8,010 nt of DNA from positions 1 through 8,010 of the forward strand of contig JAKAPV010000134.1 of NCBI GenBank assembly GCA_021806845.1, in the 5' to 3' direction. Positions 1-4,085 of the stretch are shown piece by piece (position 1 is the stretch's first letter; each line of letters begins with the position of its first letter). The DNA comes from Bacillota bacterium. Its GTDB lineage: Bacteria > Bacillota > Sulfobacillia > JAJZYS01 > JAJYTV01. The notes under the pieces were generated by a model. That model searched no databases, was not told where the DNA came from, and saw only the letters and a program-made list of their open reading frames with translations. The position numbers and the translations under genes were made by a program.

Positions 1-296
1 ACTACGTCGTGCGGCGGGAGATCGAGCGCGCCGGAGCGGACGCCGAGATCTGGCAGTGGTTTGCGGTGCTTCCCGGCGTCCGCACGGTCGGCGTGCAGGG
101 AGACCACCGCACGTACGGCGAGGCGGCCGTCGTCCGTGCGGTGAGCTCGGAGGACGGCATGACGGCGGATTGGGCCAAGCTGTCCCACGACCTTTTGCAG
201 CGGATCGCATCCGCGATCGTCAGTGAGGTGCCCGGGATCAATCGCGTGCTCTACGACATCACGTCGAAGCCTCCAGGGACGATTGAGTGGGAGTAG
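1..296 (+). CDS. guaA: GMP synthase (glutamine-hydrolysing), C-terminal part; 5' end outside window
   Basis: This is the last ~97 codons of GuaA, which makes GMP from XMP, ATP and glutamine in the cytoplasm, the final step of guanylate synthesis. The frame is open from base 3 and closes with TAG at 294-296. The visible part is the C-terminal dimerisation domain. It carries the family hallmarks GVQGDHRTYG, the SSEDGMTADWA stretch and the terminal segment INRVLYDITSKPPGTIEWE, which is nearly invariant in bacterial GuaA. The glutaminase and ATP-pyrophosphatase domains lie left of the window. It runs towards the convergent GTPase gene and is separated from it by a hairpin terminator. The pur operon lies about 3.8 kb downstream on the same strand, so this looks like a purine gene neighbourhood. 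Identity is very secure; only the N-terminal part is unseen. Confidence 0.96.
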   Translation, partial: YVVRREIERAGADAEIWQWFAVLPGVRTVGVQGDHRTYGEAAVVRAVSSEDGMTADWAKLSHDLLQRIASAIVSEVPGINRVLYDITSKPPGTIEWE

Positions 297-340
297 CGAA
301 CCAGTAAAAAGGGACGTTGCCAACGCAACACAGAAATGAA

Positions 341-365
341 AGGAGGGGGCCAGGCGCCCCCTCCT
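341..365. terminator. Shared (bidirectional) hairpin terminator between convergent guaA and GTPase gene
   Basis: A perfect 10-bp stem (341-350 with 356-365, G-rich arm AGGAGGGGGC) closes a 5-nt loop. It sits 44 nt after the guaA stop and 34 nt after the GTPase stop. On the - strand the hairpin is followed by a T-rich tract (TTCATTTCTG), which fits intrinsic termination of the GTPase transcript. On the + strand the following tract is only weakly T-rich (ATTTCG). It therefore probably works best for the - strand gene, while also insulating the two convergent transcripts. Confidence 0.72.
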
Positions 366-399
366 ACTCGATTTCGCTTGCCTAAATGGCGCTGGGCGA

Positions 400-1341
400 C
401 TATACGAGGATCAGTTCGACGATGTCGCCGTCGGCGAGGACGTGGTCGATCCCGGCCGGCTGGCCGGTGAACTTCGCACTCGGTCCGGTGACGTGGGCAG
501 ACCGGAACCGGTGCACCCAGTCACGGCGCAAAGCCGCGACCAGATCCTCGACCGCGGCGCCGCGAGGAAGCACGACGGCGCGTTCGGAGACCTCGCCGCC
601 GCGCGGCTTGCAGAAGACGCGCATGAGTCCGGACAGATCCCAGATGAGCCGGCGGACCTCCGCGAGACCCTCTTCTGTAGCCGTAGAACAGCAGGCCAAC
701 CGTCTTTCGGGGTATGCGGCGCGCAGTTCCGCGACGCGGGCTGCCGCGCCCGGAAGGTCCAGCTTGCTTGCCGCAATGGCCAGCGGGACGTCGATGCCTT
801 CCCGGTGCAGTTCCGCCTCCACCTCCTGTGCATCGCCAATGCCGGAGGGCGAGAGGGGCACCACCAGCAGGGCGGCATCCGCCATGCGAACCGCAGCGAG
901 CACGGGGCGGCCGCCTCCTTTGCCGTCGGCCGCCCCTCCGATCAGGCCGGGGAGGTCCACCAGCTGAACTTTCGCCCCGTCGAAGGCGACCATGCCTTCG
1001 ATGGGGCGCAGCGTCGTGAAGGGATAGTCTCCGATCGCCACCTGACGCCCCGTCAGGGCCTTCAGCAGTGACGACTTGCCTGCGTTCGGCGGGCCGACGA
1101 GCACCACCTGGGCGGCACCTTGGCGTGCCAGGAAGTAGGACTCCTGGTGGCGGATCTCCTTGCGTGTCTCGGCTTCGGCAATCAGCTCCAGGACCCACTT
1201 GCGCAGTTCGCCGTAGGGACCCTGATAGTAGCCTGGCAATTCTCCGAGAGCGGCTTTCAGGGCGCGGATCCGTTCGGTGCCCTCGAGTCCGCGGATCCGC
1301 CGGCGGATCATTCGGCGCATCTCCTGGTGCGGTATCGGCAT
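400..1341 (-). CDS. DRG/Obg-like TGS-domain GTPase
   Basis: This encodes a predicted 313-residue cytoplasmic GTPase of the TRAFAC class, Obg/DRG group. An Arg-rich helical N-terminus (residues 1-70) precedes the G domain. G1 (P-loop) is GPPNAGKSS at 83-91, the G2/DRG-type segment DYPFTTLRP lies at 105-113, G3 is DLPGL at 129-133, and the G4 position reads SKLD at 192-195 (consensus NKxD, with Asn replaced by Ser). A TGS domain follows from about 240 to the C-terminus (VFCKPRGG near 242-249, GIDHVLADGDIVELILV at the end), as in DRG proteins. DRG-like proteins are usually linked to ribosomes or translation; the exact role here is unknown. I chose the ATG at 1341 because GGAAGGTGAG lies just upstream. 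The frame is open to 1449, but those codons run through a strong hairpin and have no comparable ribosome-binding site. The ATG at 1359 is the only close alternative. The family call is firm; no gene symbol is justified. Confidence 0.88.
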   Translation of the reverse strand: MPIPHQEMRRMIRRRIRGLEGTERIRALKAALGELPGYYQGPYGELRKWVLELIAEAETRKEIRHQESYFLARQGAAQVVLVGPPNAGKSSLLKALTGRQVAIGDYPFTTLRPIEGMVAFDGAKVQLVDLPGLIGGAADGKGGGRPVLAAVRMADAALLVVPLSPSGIGDAQEVEAELHREGIDVPLAIAASKLDLPGAAARVAELRAAYPERRLACCSTATEEGLAEVRRLIWDLSGLMRVFCKPRGGEVSERAVVLPRGAAVEDLVAALRRDWVHRFRSAHVTGPSAKFTGQPAGIDHVLADGDIVELILV

Positions 1342-1358
1342 GCTCTCACCTTCCGGCA

Positions 1359-1376
1359 TGAAGACTCGGATCTTCA
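1359..1376 (-). other. Small hairpin just ahead of the GTPase ribosome-binding site
   Basis: TGAAGA (1359-1364) pairs with TCTTCA (1371-1376) around a 6-nt loop. It lies 5 to 10 nt upstream of the Shine-Dalgarno region of the GTPase gene and is the last of four inverted repeats in that leader. At 6 bp it is weak on its own and could be chance. Confidence 0.3.
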
Positions 1377-1398
1377 GCGGCGGCGTGGAGCCAGTCCT

Positions 1399-1424
1399 CG
1401 TTCGTCCGCAGCACAGTGCGAACG
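1399..1424 (-). other. Leader stem-loop III upstream of GTPase gene
   Basis: CGTTCG (1399-1404) and CGAACG (1419-1424) form a perfect 6-bp stem around a 14-nt loop, next to the larger hairpin at 1428-1470. No U-tract follows on either strand, so it does not look like an intrinsic terminator. It is read here as part of a folded 5' leader of the GTPase mRNA. Confidence 0.4.
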
Positions 1425-1427
1425 GAT

Positions 1428-1470
1428 GAGGGCAGGGCACCGCCGGCAACGCCGGCAGAGCCCTGCCCTC
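1428..1470 (-). other. Leader stem-loop II: two-tier perfect GC-rich hairpin
   Basis: An outer perfect 11-bp stem (GAGGGCAGGGC at 1428-1438 with GCCCTGCCCTC at 1460-1470) encloses 3-nt internal-loop strands. Inside these is an inner 6-bp stem (GCCGGC at 1442-1447 with GCCGGC at 1451-1456) closed by a 3-nt loop. This is one of the strongest secondary structures in the window. It lies in the 5' leader of the GTPase gene, and neither strand continues into a T-run, so a simple intrinsic terminator is unlikely. A structured regulatory leader, a small repetitive element or an RNA-processing site all remain possible. Confidence 0.6.
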
Positions 1471-1488
1471 AAGCTGACAGGCTCCCCG

Positions 1489-1530
1489 GCACCGACCTCA
1501 AAGAGGGCACACTTCGCCCTTGGTCGGTGC
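1489..1530 (-). other. Leader stem-loop I starting on the stop codon of the small ORF
   Basis: GCACCGACC (1489-1497) pairs perfectly over 9 bp with GGTCGGTGC (1522-1530). Inside, AGGGC (1504-1508) pairs with GCCCT (1516-1520) around a 7-nt loop. Read on the - strand, the first paired base (1530) is the last base of the TAG stop of the 22-codon ORF at 1530-1598. A ribosome terminating there would cover and melt the base of this stem, an arrangement seen in attenuators. No U-run follows the stem. The hairpin is plain in the sequence; its function is inferred. Confidence 0.55.
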
Positions 1531-1598
1531 TAGAGGCCTGCCTTGTTCGAAATGCGGAAGAGGACACCCGACCCACGGCGGCTCTCGATGCACAACAT
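1530..1598 (-). CDS. Possible 22-residue leader peptide or small protein upstream of GTPase gene
   Basis: This is a 22-codon ORF with ATG at 1596-1598 and TAG at 1530-1532. It has the best Shine-Dalgarno sequence on this strand, AAGGAGG at 1607-1613, 8 nt before the ATG. The peptide begins MLCIESRRGSG and ends RISNKAGL; it is basic, has one Cys and no run of a single amino acid, so classical amino-acid-starvation attenuation is not suggested. A plausible promoter lies just upstream (1635-1664), and the ORF stops exactly at the base of a hairpin. I infer a leader peptide controlling the downstream GTPase gene or a free small protein. I do not recognise the peptide. Only the ribosome-binding site and the position support it. 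Confidence 0.42.
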   Translation of the reverse strand: MLCIESRRGSGVLFRISNKAGL

Positions 1599-1634
1599 GG
1601 GCGGCGCCTCCTTCCCAAATCCTCGTGTGGCCGT

Positions 1635-1664
1635 ACTGTAGCATGCGTCGTGCCGGCGGCGCAA
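1635..1664 (-). promoter_or_regulatory. Candidate sigma-A promoter for the leader ORF and GTPase gene
   Basis: On the - strand, TTGCGC (1664-1659) and TACAGT (1640-1635) are separated by 18 bp. The -10 box matches consensus at 4 of 6 positions and the -35 at 3 of 6. Transcription would start near 1628, about 15 nt before the AAGGAGG of the small ORF, leaving a leader of roughly 290 nt before the GTPase start. Moderate support only, from position and sequence. Confidence 0.4.
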
Positions 1665-1710
1665 CGGTGCAGAGTTGATCAAAGGAGAGCGGACCGGTGA
1701 AACTTCCCTG

Positions 1711-2286
1711 TTAGGCGTTTGCCGTATCGGGGACGCGCCAGTAGACCCCATTCTCCCGCTGCATCAGTGCGTTGCCGATCAGCTCGCGCCGCAGCGTGGC
1801 GAAGTCCGGATGGTGGCGGGAGATGATCTCGTTGACTTTCGCCTCGGGGTAGCGGCGGCCATATTCGAAGCGGTCCGCCAGCCAGCGCAGGACGACGAGC
1901 CGCTTCTTGCGCGAAGCCGGGATCTCCTTAAGCTCTTCGCCGCTGAAGAAGTCCCGCAGCACCTTGCGCTCCCACGCCTCGCCGCCTTCCATCGACGCGA
2001 GCGACCGCACCTTCTCGGCCGTCATCAACTCGCGGTTCATGCGCAAGAGCTCGCCGAGGCGCAGGGAGTAGTAGTGGGTCGTGCCGTCGCGGCGCATCTC
2101 GACGAGGTCGAGGTCCTTCAGGCGCTGGAGGTGATGGGAGACGGTCGGGGTGCGCAGGCCGAGAGAGGCGGCGATCTCTTCCACGCTGTGCTCCCGCCCT
2201 GCCAGCAGGCCGACGATGCGCAGGCGCGTTTCGTCGGCGAGCGCCTTGAAGTATTGGAGCAGCAGCTGCAGGTCGGCGTCGGACAT
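1711..2286 (-). CDS. ArsR-family transcriptional regulator with C-terminal DUF2087 domain
   Basis: This encodes a 191-residue predicted DNA-binding repressor. Residues ~8-75 are an ArsR-type winged helix: YFKALADETRLRIVGLL, then SVEEIAASLGL, the recognition helix TPTVSHHLQRLKDLDLV, and a wing at RRDGTTHYYSL. Residues ~110-186 match DUF2087 (LRDFFSGEELKEIP...KKRLVVLRWLADRF...YPEAKVNEII...RRELIGNALMQRENGVYWR). There is no Cys in the chain, so the thiolate metal or arsenic sites of classical ArsR/SmtB sensors are absent and the signal is likely something else. The ATG at 2286 is chosen because AGGGG lies about 8 nt upstream and the ArsR fold starts soon after. A further in-frame start exists 10 codons upstream but runs into the operator. 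A perfect palindrome 25 bp upstream suggests autoregulation. Its methyltransferase neighbour (stop at 2362) may be a co-regulated partner. Family call secure, ligand unknown. Confidence 0.9.
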   Translation of the reverse strand: MSDADLQLLLQYFKALADETRLRIVGLLAGREHSVEEIAASLGLRTPTVSHHLQRLKDLDLVEMRRDGTTHYYSLRLGELLRMNRELMTAEKVRSLASMEGGEAWERKVLRDFFSGEELKEIPASRKKRLVVLRWLADRFEYGRRYPEAKVNEIISRHHPDFATLRRELIGNALMQRENGVYWRVPDTANA

Positions 2287-2299
2287 GGTACATCCCCTA

Positions 2300-2309
2300 T
2301 CTACATAGA
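2300..2309. promoter_or_regulatory. Short palindrome, possible secondary operator site
   Basis: TCTACATAGA is a 10-bp inverted repeat (TCTA arms around CA) just downstream of the main palindrome and between the putative -10 box and the regulator's ribosome-binding site. Its arms share the TCTA/TAGA part of the main site. It could be a weaker second binding site for the regulator, or chance in an AT-rich stretch. Confidence 0.3.
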
Positions 2310-2310
2310 C

Positions 2311-2330
2311 ATACATCTAAGTAGATGTAT
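2311..2330. promoter_or_regulatory. Perfect 20-bp palindromic operator of the ArsR-DUF2087 gene
   Basis: ATACATCTA (2311-2319) and TAGATGTAT (2322-2330) are perfect 9-bp arms around a 2-bp centre. The site is AT-rich in a GC-rich window and lies 25 bp upstream of the regulator's start codon, over the likely promoter spacer and -10 region. Size, symmetry and position are typical of ArsR-family dimer operators, and I infer negative autoregulation. Confidence 0.72.
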
Positions 2331-2339
2331 AACAGGCAA
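2311..2339 (-). promoter_or_regulatory. Candidate promoter of the ArsR-DUF2087 gene, overlapping its operator
   Basis: On the - strand TTGCCT (2339-2334) is followed after 17 bp by ATGTAT (2316-2311). The -35 is fair and the -10 is imperfect; a -10 shifted by one or two bases is equally possible. The palindrome at 2311-2330 fills the spacer and -10, so a bound regulator would block RNA polymerase. Confidence 0.42.
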
Positions 2340-2361
2340 CAGCGGTGCCGTCAACCGACGG

Positions 2362-2961
2362 TCAGGACTTGTGGGCTAGCAACCGATAGAAGGGGAAGGG
2401 GCCTGAGAAGCGGCGCTCGAGGGTGAAGCCTCCAGACGCCAGCTCCGCCTCTAGGTCCTGCGGAGCGATGCGCAGCTCGAGCGGCGGTCCCATCTCGGTC
2501 GGGACCTTGTCCCACTCGACGAGATAGAAGGCGCCGCGCGGGCGGAGGATGCGGTCCACCTCGGCGAGCATCGAAGCCCGGTCGTCGAGGTCGTGGAAGA
2601 CGTTCGCCATCAGGACCGCGTCGACCGAAGCGTCTTCGAGCGGCACCGAGTGCGCGTCGGCATGCACCGCCACGACGTTGGCAAGACCTTCGCTCTCGCT
2701 GCGCCTGCGCAGGAGGGCGAGCATGTCGTCCTGGCGATCGATCGCGTAGACCTTGCCGTTCTGAAGCAGCCTGGCGGCAGGGAGTGCGAAGAAGCCGGGC
2801 CCGGCACCGATGTCCGCGAGCGTAGCGTCGTCGGTCTTGAGGAAGTCTCCCAGCACTTCCTCGGGAGGCATGATCCGCCTGCGCGTCTCCTCCATCGAGA
2901 GGAAGAACTCCGGGTCGAAGTGGCGATGCCCTCCGTGGTCGTCATGGTGGTCGTGCGGCAC
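2362..2961 (-). CDS. Class I SAM-dependent methyltransferase with His-rich N-terminus
   Basis: This encodes a 199-residue predicted soluble methyltransferase of the Methyltransf_11/25 type. Motif I (SAM-binding loop) is LADIGAGPGFFAL at 48-60, the acidic end of beta 2 is YAIDRQ at 72-77, motif II/III is VVAVHADAHSVPLEDASVD around 96-114, and ANVFHDLDD lies near 119-127. The post-motif segment LRPRGAFYLVEW (139-150) is also typical. The first ~15 residues are very rich in His and Asp (MPHDHHDDHGGHRHFD), a possible metal-binding tail. I chose GTG at 2961 because AGGGAG (2970-2975) lies 8 nt upstream. The in-frame ATG at 2994 has no recognisable ribosome-binding site and would add 11 residues. 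The substrate cannot be told. The adjacent ArsR regulator suggests a stress or metabolite response, but its own promoter separates the two genes. No ArsM-like Cys motif is seen (the protein has no Cys), so arsenite methylation is not supported. Confidence 0.85.
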   Translation of the reverse strand: MPHDHHDDHGGHRHFDPEFFLSMEETRRRIMPPEEVLGDFLKTDDATLADIGAGPGFFALPAARLLQNGKVYAIDRQDDMLALLRRRSESEGLANVVAVHADAHSVPLEDASVDAVLMANVFHDLDDRASMLAEVDRILRPRGAFYLVEWDKVPTEMGPPLELRIAPQDLEAELASGGFTLERRFSGPFPFYRLLAHKS

Positions 2962-3283
2962 AGTACCATCTCCCTGCGAGGTGTCTGGGGCCATTCGAGG
3001 GAATGCTTGTTACCCAGCAGTCTACCGCATCGGCCGGCTTGGCGCACGGACGCCTGTCGTGAATGGCGCCGCTGCAGACAGCTGCGATGGACCTCGTGCG
3101 GAAGCGCAACCATGCAGACAGTCCGCATGCGCGGGCTCGGCGGCAGCGAGGTGACTTCGGTGAGCTCGCACTGCGCGAAGGCGGCGGCGTGGGCGCGGGC
3201 CGGTTCCTGCTAGCCTGCTTGGTGAGACGCAGCGAAGGACCACCGCAGCCAACCGCCAGAGGTGGTCCTTCGCTGCAGCGCAT
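2962..3283. other. 322-bp intergenic region, no convincing gene
   Basis: No coding region is supported here: the frames that cross it have biased, low-complexity translations and no good ribosome-binding sites. It holds the ribosome-binding site of the methyltransferase (2970-2975), a poor -10-like TAGACT on the - strand (3024-3019) without a matching -35, a 9-nt direct repeat TGCAGACAG at 3073-3081 and 3113-3121 exactly 40 bp apart, and the large hairpin at 3229-3276. No tRNA or riboswitch could be recognised. Confidence 0.6.
3229..3276 (-). terminator. 16-bp-stem hairpin downstream of the DUF6125-like gene, probable terminator
   Basis: GCAGCGAAGGACCACC (3229-3244) and GGTGGTCCTTCGCTGC (3261-3276) form a perfect 16-bp stem around a 16-nt loop. 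It starts 7 nt after the stop of the - strand gene at 3284, the usual place for a terminator. The following bases on the - strand (GTCTCACC) are not a U-run, so it may act as an RNA 3'-end stabiliser or a factor-dependent terminator instead. Confidence 0.55.
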
Positions 3284-3823
3284 TTACGCTTCGCTCTTCG
3301 GCAGCGTGAAGCGCCAAGCGCAAGCGTAGTCACGCGGCTCAGGATCCGGCGGACAGGCGATCACCTCGGTCTTGATGCGCGGGTCAACCGTGCTCGCGAA
3401 CGAACTGTATTCGACGCAGCCCACAGGTTTGCAGGGGAAGTCCGGAAGTCCTTTGCGCCGTCGCGCCTCCTGCACGCGGCAGGTGCGCATGCGGAAAATA
3501 AGCGTGCTTTCGTCCGGGCGCTCCGTTTCCTGGGCGTTCAGAAGAGCGTAGAGGCGAAAGCGCAGCGCCCGCTCGAGGGCGTCGAGTCCCGCGCCTTCCG
3601 GGATCTCGAAAAAGCGCAGGATGCGGCGACCCTCGTTCGCCGCAAATTCCCGCCAGGCTTCGGCGTCGCGCGCAATCGCCTCGTCCATGCCGTGGCTGCG
3701 CTCTACCGCCTGAAACCAGAGCCCGTCGTGCGCGAGCCACCGCCGGGCCATGTCCTGCACAAGCTCGAGGAGATCCTCGCGCGTGAGGTCCTCGATCCGA
3801 TCTGCCCCGCCGCGCACGCCCAT
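3284..3823 (-). CDS. DUF6125-like cytosolic protein with conserved cysteines
   Basis: This encodes a 179-residue protein of unknown function that I assign to the DUF6125 ('cytosolic protein') group. The N-terminal half is helical, with LTREDLLELVQDMARRWLAHDGLWFQAVE near 13-41 followed by GMDEAIARDAEAW. The C-terminal half carries five Cys (115, 131, 136, 157, 168) in the stretches RMRTCRVQEARRRKG, DFPCKPVGCVEYSSFA, ACPPDP and DYACAWRF. This pattern resembles the Cys-rich region of L-2-amino-thiazoline-4-carboxylate hydrolase-like proteins and could hold a metal or cofactor, but that is inference. No signal peptide or membrane segment is visible. The ATG at 3823 is preceded by GGGAGGG with about 8 nt spacing. 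The gene diverges from the pur operon across a 262-bp region and is followed by a hairpin. Gene call strong, function unknown. Confidence 0.82.
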   Translation of the reverse strand: MGVRGGADRIEDLTREDLLELVQDMARRWLAHDGLWFQAVERSHGMDEAIARDAEAWREFAANEGRRILRFFEIPEGAGLDALERALRFRLYALLNAQETERPDESTLIFRMRTCRVQEARRRKGLPDFPCKPVGCVEYSSFASTVDPRIKTEVIACPPDPEPRDYACAWRFTLPKSEA

Positions 3824-3991
3824 CCCGACATCCCTCCCGATCTGAAACGCCTGCCGCGCCGCGCCGCCGGGCGATGCCGCCTTGCCCGCTGGGGAACGAT
3901 ATGTGCGGCGAGCGTACCACCGCGCCGCGGCCGCTAACAGGTCCAGACGGCCCGTACTGCGACGGAGGACCTCGGGAGATGGCGCACGTTC

Positions 3992-4036
3992 AAAAGCCGA
4001 ACGATATTAGAAAACCTGACAAAATCGTTCGTAATC
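3992..4036. promoter_or_regulatory. Paired inverted PurBox-like sites (Bacillus-type PurR operator)
   Basis: CGAACGAT (3998-4005) and its inverted copy ATCGTTCG (4024-4031) lie 30 bp apart centre to centre. In Bacillus subtilis, PurR (a phosphoribosyltransferase-fold repressor released by PRPP) binds two inverted PurBoxes of about 14 bp with a central CGAA, separated by 16-17 bp, which gives the same 30-31 bp spacing. Around the cores, site 1 (AAAGCCGAACGAT) fits the consensus I remember, AWWWCCGAACWWT, at about 11 of 13 positions; site 2 fits slightly less well. The pair sits just upstream of the -35 of the purE promoter in an AT-rich patch, which strongly suggests PurR control of the operon. 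Confidence 0.75.
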
Positions 4037-4038
4037 TG

Positions 4039-4067
4039 TTGACCCGGTCCAGGGCTCGCTGTACCCT
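4039..4067 (+). promoter_or_regulatory. Sigma-A promoter of the pur operon
   Basis: TTGACC (4039-4044) is an excellent -35 and is followed after exactly 17 bp by TACCCT (4062-4067), a GC-shifted -10 (T, A and final T conserved). The expected start is near 4074, leaving only about 12 nt of 5' UTR before the purE ATG. The PurBox pair ends directly upstream of the -35. An alternative -10-like TAATCT at 4032-4037 lacks a -35. Confidence 0.62.
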
Positions 4068-4084
4068 GGTCGTGGAGGGACCAG
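4066..4084 (+). promoter_or_regulatory. purE ribosome-binding site within a small inverted repeat
   Basis: GGAGGG (4074-4079) lies 6 nt before the purE ATG. It falls in and beside the loop of an inverted repeat, CTGGTC (4066-4071) with GACCAG (4079-4084). A second repeat, CCAGGG (4049-4054) with CCCTGG (4064-4069), spans the -10 box. If transcription starts near 4074, the left arm is not in the mRNA, so the repeats could matter only as DNA or for a longer transcript. Confidence 0.45.
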
Positions 4085-4085
4085 C

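Noticed and set aside
400..1071. Open frames on + strand and in other - strand frames over the GTPase gene
   Set aside because: They are GC-rich shadow frames. Only the chosen - strand frame has the G1-G4 and TGS motifs.
1342..1449. N-terminal extension of the GTPase to an upstream in-frame ATG at 1449
   Set aside because: The extra 36 codons run through strong hairpins, give a Pro/Cys-rich unlikely sequence, and lack a good ribosome-binding site. GGAAGGTGAG sits right before the ATG at 1341.
1428..1470. T-box-like antiterminator (GGGCACCGCC resembles part of the T-box consensus on the + strand)
   Set aside because: The match to AGGGTGGNACCGCGG is only partial, there is no specifier stem or U-tract, and no + strand gene lies downstream.
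2348..2361. Small hairpin CCGTC-AACC-GACGG after the methyltransferase stop as a terminator
   Set aside because: The stem is only 5 bp with a 4-nt loop and no U-tract; too weak to call.
1675..2379. Long + strand open frame (234 codons) opposite the ArsR regulator
   Set aside because: It is the complementary-strand shadow of the ArsR-DUF2087 gene. Its translation has no recognisable fold, and the - strand product has clear winged-helix and DUF2087 motifs.
3073..3121. Direct repeat TGCAGACAG twice, 40 bp apart, as a regulator site or start of a repeat array
   Set aside because: There are only two copies of 9 nt, with no third copy and no clear promoter; chance is likely in this region.
3904..4085. 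Purine riboswitch upstream of purE
   Set aside because: No purine aptamer core or three-way junction could be found, and the promoter lies only about 12 nt before the gene's ATG by prediction.
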